This document shows, one piece after another, positions 38,232 through 46,800 of a stretch of 64,000 nucleotides of DNA. The stretch is from Dermatophagoides farinae. Lineage: Eukaryota > Arthropoda > Arachnida > Sarcoptiformes > Pyroglyphidae. A model generated the notes under the pieces. That model was given only the letters and a program-made list of their open reading frames with translations, was not told where the DNA came from and ran no database searches. The stretch is from NCBI RefSeq assembly GCF_024713945.1, contig NC_134684.1, positions 1,593,001 through 1,657,000 on the forward strand, read 5' to 3'. The stretch's first letter is position 1. Each line of letters starts with the position of its first letter. Made by a program: the position numbers and the translations under genes.

Positions 38232-38237
38232 TTTATT
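38232..38237 (-). terminator. Polyadenylation signal AATAAA, T2
   Basis: Lies 53 nt past the ancestral T2 stop. The same spacing holds for T3 and T4. Confidence 0.55.
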
Positions 38238-38384
38238 GAATGTAATGATTATGTCAAATTCTCATGAGCGAATCAAAAGAATAAAATGTTTAGAAAAGAT
38301 TGAATCTGGTTCGAATCTTATGGAACCAATCGGATAAGAATGTTTTTCTATTGATTGAATTCGTTGGTTCTGGACTGGTTTTAT

Positions 38385-40409
38385 TCATTGTTGTCGGTTT
38401 CGGACTTTGGCTTGTCGGTTTCGGACTTGGTGATGTCGGTTTCGGACTTGGTGATGTCGGTTTCGGACTTGGTGATGTCGGTTTCGGACTTGGTGATGTC
38501 GGTTTCGGACTTGGTGATGTCGGTTTCGGACTTGGTGATGTCGGTTTCGGACTTGGTGATGTCGGTTCGGTAGTTGGTGTTGTCGGTTCAGGAGTTGTTG
38601 TTGTCGGTTCAGGAGTTGTGGTCGTCGGTTCAGGAGTTGGGGTTGTCGGCTCCGGTGTTTTGGTAGTCGGTTCAGGAGTTGGGGTTGTCGGTTTCGGACT
38701 TGGTGATGTCGGTTCGGTAGTTGGTGTTGTCGGTTCAGGAGTTGGGGTTGTCGGTTCAGGAGTTGTTGTTGTCGGTTCAGGAGTTGTGGTCGTCGGTTCA
38801 GGAGTTGGGGTTGTCGGCTCCGGTGTTTTGGTAGTCGGTTCAGGAGTTGGGGTTGTCGGCTCCGGTGTTTTGGTTGTCGGTTCGGGTGTTTTGGTTGTCG
38901 GTTCAGGAGTTGGGGTTGTCGGTTTCGGAGTTGAGGTTGTCGGTTTCGGACTTGTTGTTGTCGGTTTCGGACTTGTGGTTGTCGGTTTCGGAGTTGAGGT
39001 TGTCGGTTTCGGAGTTGAGGTTGTCGGTTTCGGAGTTGAGGTTGTCGGTTTCGGAGTTGAGGTTGTCGGTTTCGGAGTTGAGGTTGTCGGTTTCGGAGTT
39101 GAGGTTGTCGGTTTCGGAGTTGAGGTTGTCGGTTCCGTGGTTGTCGTTGTGGTTGTTGGTTCCGAGGTTGTCGTTGTGGTTGTTGGTTCCGTGGTTGTCG
39201 TTGTCTGTTCTGTAGTTGTAGTTGTTGGTTCCGAGGTTGTCGTTGTTGGTTCGGTAGTTGTGGTTGTTGGTTCCGTGGTTGTCGTTGTGGTTGTTGGCTC
39301 CGTGGTTGCCGTTGTAGTTGTTGGTTCCGTGGTTGTCGTTGTCGGTTCTGTAGTTGTCGTCGTGGTTGTTGTCTGTTCTGTAGTTGTCGTTGTCGGTTCC
39401 GTGGTTGTCGTTGTCGGTTCTGTAGTTGTCGTTGTGGTTGGTTCCGTGGTTGTCGTTGTGGTTGTTGGCTCCGTGGTTGTGGTTGTCGGTTCTGTAGTTG
39501 TCGTCGTGGTTGTTGTCTGTTCTGTAGTTGTCGTTGTTGTCGTTCCGTGGTTGTTGGCTCCGTGGTTGTCGTCGGTTCCGTGGTTGTCGTTGTGGTGTCG
39601 GTTGGTTCTGTAGTTGTCGTTGTGTGGTTGGTTCCGTAGTTGTTGTGGTTGTTGGTTCCGTGGTTGTGGTTGTCGGTTCTGTAGTTGTCGTCGTGGTTGT
39701 TGTCTGTTCTGTAGTTGTCGTTGTCGGTTCCGTGGTTGTCGTTGTGGTAGTTGGTTCCGTAGTTGTTGTGGTTGTTGGTTCCGTGGTTGTCGTTGTCGGT
39801 TCCGTAGTTGTTGATGTTGTTGGCTCCGTGGTTGTGGTTGTCGGTTCTGTAGTTGTCGTCGTGGTTGTTGTCTGTTCTGTAGTTGTCGTTGTCGGTTGTT
39901 GTTGTTGTGGTTGGTTCCGTAGTTGTTGTGGTTGTTGGTTCCGTGGTTGTCGTTGTCGGTTCCGTAGTTGTTGATGTTGTTGGTTCCGTTGTTGTTGTTG
40001 TCAAGGATTTGATAATTTCATCAGCTTCGTACAATAATGTCTTGAACTTTTTGAACATTGTCAACAATTCCAATTCAAAATGGGCGATTTTGATTGGATT
40101 TTTTGCATTTTCTAATTCATGTTTGAAATGCTTCATGGTTGCCAGTTTTTCTGCGATTTCATTTTTCAAATCTGAATCGGGCAACTTTTCCAATACATCT
40201 TCGCCTTTTTCAATAAGCTCTTCAGCTTGTTTCAAAACATCATCCCGATTATCACGTTTGAATCGTGGATTTGCATCAACTGTTTTCAGAATAAATTGTC
40301 CAAAAAAACCAGTTGTGAAACTCTTGGATATCTTGAATGAAAACTACCTACCGAAAATACTTGCCCAACTCAATGTTAGAATAAACAATAATGTGGCGGT
40401 TAATTTCAT
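38385..40409 (-). CDS. T2: three-helix domain plus repeats with internal frame slips
   Basis: Exon 1 is 40352-40409 (signal peptide MKLTATLLFILTLSWASIF). Exon 2 runs from 40279; read without correction it stays open to 38385 and gives 650 residues. The type A domain is intact. The repeat then reads TTTTTEP, shifts near 39,893 to Asn/Asp/His-rich DNDNYRTDN, returns to TTTTTEP near 39,623, and shifts near 39,542 to Gln/Arg-rich RQPQLRN until the end. The family C-terminus (PTNSINRKT ... DWFHKIRTRFNLF, stop at 38,290) is present but in another frame, separated by one more net shift. This is either a gene that tolerates slips because all its frames are open, a decaying copy, or a consensus error in a long repeat. 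Confidence 0.6.
38395..40005. repeat. Minisatellite coding the T2 repeat region
   Basis: Changes character along its length: PTSPSPK units (38,400-38,560), TPEP/TPKP units (38,580-39,130), then TTTTTEP units (39,130-40,005), in minus-strand Thr/Pro frame. All frames are nearly stop-free. Confidence 0.85.
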
Positions 40410-40494
40410 GTTGTTGGCCTGTTTTGTGTGTTTATTTCAAAAATCCAAAAATATCCACAACGATTGTAATGACAACAGTTTAAAATTTGAAATA

Positions 40495-40501
40495 ATTTAT
40501 A
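40495..40501 (-). promoter_or_regulatory. TATA box of T2
   Basis: Minus-strand TATAAAT about 90 bp upstream of the T2 ATG; the same GCTATAAATT element is at the matching place in T3, T4 and T6. Confidence 0.5.
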
Positions 40502-40934
40502 GCCAGGAAGAACAAGTCTAATCAATTTCTTTCGATCAATTGATTTTATTCTTTTGTAACACTTGTCAATTTCTATTAATCGATCGATAATCAAGGATGT
40601 CTGGTTATTGATGATGAGAAGTGTATCGATTGTTTATTGAGATTGTTCAATTAGGAAATTGGACTTAAATAAACGTAAAGCAAATTGAATCAATTTTACT
40701 CAATATTTGAAATGAAGATCCTTGTTATCAACGATTTATTGATACTTGAAACATATATTACTTTTGAAATTAAGCAAAATTTCTCAAAGATTTCTCAAAA
40801 TCAATCTAATTAATAAGGTCAGATTAATTAAATGTAATTCGCAATACATAAATGATCAGTGTTGTCATCTAATAATAACAACAAATGAATATTATCTGCG
40901 TTGGTACTTTTTTCCTTGTTATATTCAAACATAC

Positions 40935-41240
40935 ATTGATCGCAAACCATCTCATGTGGTTAATGAAGTATTCAATGCCATGATAAGATGAATCATATTG
41001 GTCAACATAAATGTTTAAACATTATGTACTGTCGTTTTTACTTGCCTAAATGGCGGAATGATGTGAAATAGTGGAGTGCCTGTAATTTCAAAAAAAATAT
41101 TGATCCTCGACCGGCGAAACAATCTATGTCTGCAACTGATATTCTGAATCTTAATCCGTTTGAAAAAGTTGCGATTAATGTAGCGACACATTTTCAACAT
41201 CAAAATTTTTGCAATCGTTATTTATTTCAACCTTTTGACA
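40935..41240 (+). mobile_element. Broken Ty3/gypsy-type fossil, copy 2
   Basis: Matches the integrase-like part of the copy at 37,440-38,160; the protease-like part is not represented. Broken, with several breaks. It was carried along with the tandem duplication rather than inserted separately. Confidence 0.6.
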
Positions 41241-41332
41241 AACCTAATATATTAAAGTTAATCGTCATTTTTAAATTTTTATCAAGAAAAGAAAAATAAC
41301 ATTTAAAAGATTAAAGGATTAATTGATTGCCA

Positions 41333-41338
41333 TTTATT
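41333..41338 (-). terminator. Polyadenylation signal AATAAA, T3
   Basis: 53 nt past the T3 stop. Confidence 0.55.
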
Positions 41339-41390
41339 GAATGTAATGATTATGTCAAATTCTGATGATCAAATCAAAAGAATAAAATGT

Positions 41391-43086
41391 TTAGAAAAGA
41401 TTGAATCTGGTTCGAATCTTATGGAACCAATCGGATAAGAATGAAATTTCACTTGTTTTTCTATTGATTGAATTCGTTGGTTCTGAACTGGTGATATTCA
41501 TTGTTGTTGGTTCTGAAGTGGTGCTATTCGATGTTGTCGGTTCCGGAGTGGTGCTATTCAATGTTGTCGGTTCCGGAGTGGTGCTATTCAATGTTGTCGG
41601 TTCCGGAGTGGTGCTATTCAATGTTGTCGGTTCCGGGGTGGTGCTATTCAATGTTGTCGGTTCCGGAGTGGTGCTATTCAATGTTGTCGGTTCCGGGGTG
41701 GTGCTATTCAATGTTGTCGGTTCCGGGGTGGTGCTATTCAATGTTGTCGGTTCCGGGGTGGTGCTATTCAATGTTGTCGGTTCCGTTGTAGTTGTCAAGG
41801 ATCTGATAATTTCATCAGCTTCGTTCAACAATGATTGGAACATTTTGAACATTGTCAACAATTCCGATTCAAGATGGGCGATTTTGATTGGATTTTTTGC
41901 ATTTTCTAACTCATGTTTATAATGCTTCATGGTTGCCAGTTTTTCTGCGATTTCATTTTTCAAATCTGAATCGGGCAACTTTTCCAATACATCCTCGGCT
42001 CTTTTAATAAGCTCTTCAGCTTGTTTCAAAACATCATCCCGATTAGGTTTCTTAGTCGTTGTTGGTTCCGGTGTTTTGGTAGTCGGTTCCGGAGTTGGGG
42101 TGGATGGTTCCGGTGTTTTGGTAGTCGGTTCCGGAGTTGGGGTGGATGGTTCAGGTGTTTTGGTAGTCGGCTCCGGAGTTGGGGTGGATGGTTCAGGTGT
42201 TTTGGTAGTCGGTTCCGGTGTTTTGGTAGTCGGTTCCGGAGTTGGGGTGGATGGTTCAGGTGTTTTGGTAGTCGGTTCCGGAGTTGGGGTGGATGGTTCA
42301 GGTGTTTTGGTAGTCGGTTCCGGAGTTGGGGTGGATGGTTCAGGTGTTTTGGTAGTCGGTTCCGGTGTTTTGGTAGTCGGTTCCGGTGTTTTGGTAGTCG
42401 GTTCGGGGGTTTTGGTAGTCGGTTCAGGAGTCGGTGTTGTTGGTTCAGGAGTTGGTGTTGTTGGTTCAGGAGTTGGTGTTGTTGGTTCAGGAGTTGGTGT
42501 TGTTGGTTCAGGAGTTGGTGTTGTTGGTTCCGGTGTTTTGGTAGTCGGTTCAGGAGTTGGTGTTGTTGGTTCCGGTGTTTTGGTAGTCGGTTCAGGAGTT
42601 GGTGTTGTTGGTTCCGGTGTTTTGGTAGTCGGTTCAGGAGTTGGGGTTGTCGGTTCCGTTGTTGTGGTTGTCAAGGATTTGATAATTTCATTAGCTTCGT
42701 TCAATAATGATTGGAACTTTTTGAACATTGTCAACAATTCCAATTCAAAATGGGCGATTTTGATTGGATTTTTTGCATTTTCTAACTCATGTTTGTAATG
42801 ATTCATGGTTGCCAGTTTTTTTGCGATTTCATCTTTCAAATCTGAATCGGGCAACTTTTCCAATACATCCTGGGCACTTTTAATAAGCTCTTCAGTTTGT
42901 TTCAAAACATCATCCCGATTATCACGTTTGAATCGTGGATTTGCATCAACTATTTTCAGAATAAAATGTCAAAAAAAATCAGTTGTAAAACTTGCACATG
43001 ATAAATAACTGGAATTGAAACTACCTACCGAAAATACTTGTCCAACTCAATGTTAGAATCAACAATAATGTTGCGGTTAATTTCAT
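41391..43086 (-). CDS. T3: two three-helix domains separated by TPEP mucin repeats
   Basis: Exons 43029-43086 and 41391-42949 give 538 residues. Order: signal peptide; VDANPRFKR pro-site; type A domain 1; about 200 residues of TTPTPEP/TTKTPEP units; KKPNRDDVLKQ; type A domain 2; about nine TTLNSTTPEP units, in which NST is an N-glycosylation sequon repeated once per unit; and the conserved tail PTNSINRKTSEISFLSDWFHKIRTRFNLF-type ending (the last 13 residues are DWFHKIRTRFNLF). The two repeats differ in unit (7 aa versus 10 aa) and glycan type, the second offering both N- and O-sites. The protein is secreted. The frame is clean throughout. Confidence 0.88.
41490..41795. repeat. 30-bp minisatellite in T3 (TTLNSTTPEP units)
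   Basis: About nine near-identical 30-bp units, so homogenised recently; each encodes one NST sequon. Confidence 0.9.
42045..42665. repeat. 21-bp minisatellite in T3 (TPTPEP/TKTPEP units)
   Basis: Alternating 21-bp units; higher-order 42-bp pairs are visible at 42,090-42,350. Confidence 0.88.
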
Positions 43087-43172
43087 GTTGCTGGTCTGTT
43101 CGATGCGTTTATTTCAAAAACCCAAAAAAAATCCACAACGATTGTAATGGCAACAATTTAAAATTTGAAAGA

Positions 43173-43179
43173 ATTTATA
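43173..43179 (-). promoter_or_regulatory. TATA box of T3
   Basis: Minus-strand TATAAAT about 90 bp upstream of the T3 ATG, conserved with T2, T4 and T6. Confidence 0.5.
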
Positions 43180-44208
43180 GCTAGGAAAAATAAGTCTAAT
43201 CAATTTCTTTCTATCGATTGATTATATTCTTTTGTCGATTTCTATTAATTGATTGATAATCAAGGATGTCTGGCTATTGATGATGAGAAGTGTATCAATC
43301 GTTTATTAAGATTGTTCAATCAGGAAATTGGACTTAAATAAATGTAAAGCAAATTGAATCAATTTTACTCAATAATTGAAATGAAGATCCTCGTCATCAA
43401 CGATTAATTGATACTTGAAACAAATATTACCTTTGAAATTGAGCAAAATTTCTCAAAATTAATCTAATTTATAATGGCAGATTAATTAAATTGAATTCGC
43501 AATACAGAAACGATCAATGTTGTTATCTAATAATAACGATAAATACATCATATCGGCGTTGGTACTTTTTTCCTTGTTTTATTCAAGTATTCAATGATCG
43601 CAAAATCTTATGAATTTTTTCAATGATTGAAATTAAATCAACATTCGATTAGAATCATGTCGCCACAATTTTAGGAAAGAACCTTCTGACAAACCTAATA
43701 TATTAAAGATAACATTTTAAAATTTTTATCAAAAAAAGAAAAATAACATGTAAAGATGCCAAGTTCGGGTTGCTTGAATTATAATTTGGTTGATCATCAG
43801 TATTCCAGGAATCATGATAATTAACAAAATAATTGCCGTTGTATGATTGTACTTTGGAATTTCTACAACTGTAAATGGGTCGACATGTAGATAAAACAAA
43901 GTTCTTGACACAACGGATTTATGGATACAAGAACGGACATCATATAAAAAGATCAGCAAAATTATTATAATATCAGAGGAATCTCCACATTGTGGATAAA
44001 GAAGTTTTTTTCAGATGCAGTCTTGAAACGGTATTTTAGAAGCAATTGAATCTCATTTCACCCAACTCTGTATTTTTGTAAATCTTCATCAGTTTTTAAT
44101 AAAGTTTCAATAAAAAATTTAAATTAATTCAGAAGTTAATTTGTGCTAACCTATTTGAAATTCTATAAGCAAAAAAAAAAGATCAAAGAATTAATTAGTT
44201 GATTGTCA

Positions 44209-44214
44209 TTTATT
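44209..44214 (-). terminator. Polyadenylation signal AATAAA, T4
   Basis: 53 nt past the T4 stop, as in T2 and T3. Confidence 0.55.
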
Positions 44215-44266
44215 GAATGTAATGATTAAATCAAATTCTCATGATCAAATCAAAAGAATAAAATAG

Positions 44267-46247
44267 TTAGAAAAGATTGAATCTGGTTCGAATTTTATGG
44301 AACCAATCGGATAAGAATGAAATTTCATTTGTTTTTCTAATGATTGAATTTGTCGGATCCTGAGTGGTGTTATTCAATGTTGTCGGCTCCGGAGTGGTGT
44401 TATTCATTGATGTTGGTTCAGAAGTGGTGTTATTCAATGTTGTCGGTTCCGGAGTGGTGCTATTCAATGTTGTCGGTTCCGGAGTGGTGCTATTTAATGT
44501 TGTCGGTTCCGGAGAGGTGCTATTCAATGTTGTTGGTTTCTCAGTTGTTGTTGTTGGTTTCTTAGTTGTCGTTGGCGCTCCCGTTGTAGTTGTCGTGGAT
44601 CTGATAATTTCATCAGCTTTGTTCAACAATGACTTGAAATTTTTGAACATTGTCAACAATTCCAATTCGTAATGGGCAATTTTGATCGGATTATGTGCAT
44701 GTTCTAACACATGTTTGTAATGCTTCATGTTTGCCAATTTTTCTCTGATTTCATCTTTCAAATCTGAATCCGACAACTTCTCTAATACATCCTCTGCTCT
44801 TTTAATAAGCTCTTCAGCTTGTTTCAAAACACCATCCCGATTAGGTTTCTTAGTTGTTGTTGGCGCTTCCGTTGTTGTTGTTGTTGTCGGCTTATTAGTT
44901 GGTGTTGTTGGTTCCGTAGTTGTCGTTGTCGGTTTGGGTGTTTTGGTAGTATTTTTCTTAGTTGGCGTTGTCGGTTCAGGAGTTGGTGTCGTTGGTGCTT
45001 CCGTTGTAGTTGTCGTGGATCTGATAATTTCATCAGCTTTGTTCAACAATGACTTGAAATTTTTGAACATTGTCAACAATTCCAATTCGTAATGGGCAAT
45101 TTTGATCGGATTATGTGCATGTTCTAACTCATGTTTGTAATGCTTCATGTTTGCCAATTTTTCTCTGATTTCATCTTTCAAATCTGAATCCGACAACTTT
45201 TCCAATACATCCTCGGCTCTTTTAATAAGCTCTTCAGCTTGTTTCAAAACATCATCCCGATTAGGTTTCTTAGTTGTTGTTGGTTCGGTAGTTGTGGTTG
45301 TTGGTTCCGTAGTTGTGGTTGTTGGTTCCGTAGTTGTGGTTGTTGGTTCCGTAGTTGTGGTTGTTGGTTCCGTAGTTGTGGTTGTTGGTTCCGTAGTTGT
45401 GGTTGTTGGTTCGGTAGTTGTGGTTGTTGGTTCCGTAGTTGTGGTTGTTGGTTCCGTAGTTGTCGTTGTTGGTTCGGTAGTTGTGGTTGTTGGTTCCGTA
45501 GTTGTGGTTGTTGGTTCCGTAGTTGTCGTTGTTGGTTCCGTAGTTGTGGTTGTTGGTTCGGTAGTTGTGGTTGTTGGTTCCGTAGTTGTCGTTGTTGGTT
45601 CCGTAGTTGTGGTTGTTGGTTCCGTAGTTGTGGTTGTTGGTTCCGTAGTTGTGGTTGTTGGTTCCGTAGTTGTGGTTGTTGGTTCGGTAGTTGTGGTTGT
45701 TGGTTCCGTAGTTGTGGTTGTTGGTTCCGTAGTTGTCGTTGTTGGTTCCGTAGTTGTGGTTGTTGGTTCGGTAGTTGTGGTTGGCGCTTTCGTTGTTGTT
45801 GTGGTTGTCGGTTTCTTGGTTGTGGTTGTCAGTTTCTTGGTTGTCGTTGTTGGTTTCTTGGTTGTGGTTGTCGGTTTCTTGGTTGTCGTTGTGGGTTTCT
45901 TGGTTGTGGTTGTCGGCTTCTTGGTTGTGGCTGTCGTGGTCGTGTTCGTGGTTGAGTTTGTTGGTTTCGTGGTTGGTTTTGCTGGTTTCTTAATTGTCGT
46001 TTCATTGTTCAAATTTAAATCGGGCAGCTTTTCCAGTACATCCTCGCCCCTTTCAATAAGCTCTTCAGCTTGTTTCAAAACACCATCTCGATTATCACGT
46101 GTATTTGCATCAACTGTTTTAAGAATAAAATTTAAAAAAACAATAGTGAAACTCGCACCTGATAATTGGCTGGAATGAAAACTACCTACCGAAAATACTT
46201 GCCCAACTCAATGTTAGAATAAACAATAATGTGGCGGTTAATTTCAT
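44267..46247 (-). CDS. T4: secreted mucin with one truncated and two full three-helix domains
   Basis: Exons 46190-46247 and 44267-46113 give 634 residues. After the signal peptide comes VDANTRDN, in which the PRFKR pro-site of the paralogues is lost. The first type A domain keeps only helix 1 (EELIERGEDVLEKLPDLNL) and passes straight into KKP repeats. About 24 nearly identical TTTTTEP units follow, then two complete type A domains (KHELEHAHNPIKIAHYELEL) split by a mixed TPEP/TKKN linker, then TTLNSTTPEP-type units and the conserved DWFHKIRTRFNLF ending. The two complete domains are almost identical at the DNA level, so they were copied or converted recently. Confidence 0.87.
44589..45275. 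repeat. Recent internal duplication in T4
   Basis: 44,589-44,860 and 45,006-45,275 differ at only a handful of positions. Each covers one type A domain plus the KKPNRD junction. This marks unequal exchange or gene conversion. Confidence 0.85.
45270..45985. repeat. 21-bp minisatellite in T4 (TTTTTEP, then TTTTKKP)
   Basis: About 24 TTTTTEP units alternating only in GG/GGT-type silent sites, then KKP units toward the N-terminus. Confidence 0.9.
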
Positions 46248-46800
46248 GTTGTTGGCCTGTTTTGTGTGTTTATTTCAAAAATCCAAAAATATCCACAACG
46301 ATTGTAATGACAACAGTTTAAAATTTGAAATAATTTATAGCTAGGAAGAACAAGTCTTATCATTTTCTTTCTATCGATCGATTATATTCTTTTGAAACAC
46401 TTGTCGTTTTCTATTAATTGATTGATAATCAAGGATGTCTGGCTATTGATGATGAGAAGTTTATCAATTGTTTATTAAGATTGTTCAATCAGGAAATTGT
46501 ACTTAAATAAATGTAAAGCAAATTGAATAAATTTTACTCAATAATTGAAATGAAAATCCTTGTCATCAACGATTTATTGATACTTGAAACATATATTACC
46601 TTTGAATTAAGCATAACCAAATTAGAGTGATTTCTCAAAATCAATCTAATTAATAAGGTTGTGGTGGCGTTGTATTGAATTCACTACAAGGTCATATTTA
46701 TTTAATAGAATTCGCGATTCACAAATGATCAATGTTGTCATCTGATAATATCAACAAATAAATCATATCCGCGTTGGTATTTTTTTCCTTGTTATATCAA
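46248..46800. repeat. Duplicated T upstream region (T4), ending inside T5
   Basis: Matches the other T upstream copies up to the T5 repeat. The flank motif TTCCTTGTTATAT...ATTCAATG runs to about 46,811 and supplies the last codons and stop of T5. Confidence 0.75.
46333..46339 (-). promoter_or_regulatory. TATA box of T4
   Basis: Minus-strand TATAAAT about 90 bp upstream of the T4 ATG. Confidence 0.5.

Larger units (their letters stand above)
40410..41390. repeat. Duplicated intergenic unit between T2 and T3
   Basis: Second copy of the T upstream region (40410-40930), then a fossil fragment, then the T3 3' flank (41,210-41,390) matching 38,100-38,290. Confidence 0.75.
43087..44266. other. Intergenic unit between T3 and T4
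   Basis: Duplicated T upstream copy (43087-43640). The T 3' flank match is in two pieces, 43,690-43,745 and 44,110-44,266, split by about 370 bp of unrelated DNA. That DNA contains a 76-codon minus-strand open stretch (43,729-43,959) with a hydrophobic helix (TTAIILLIIMIPGILMI) and a plus-strand AATAAA near 44,097. I cannot name either. The split suggests an insertion in the flank. Confidence 0.5.
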
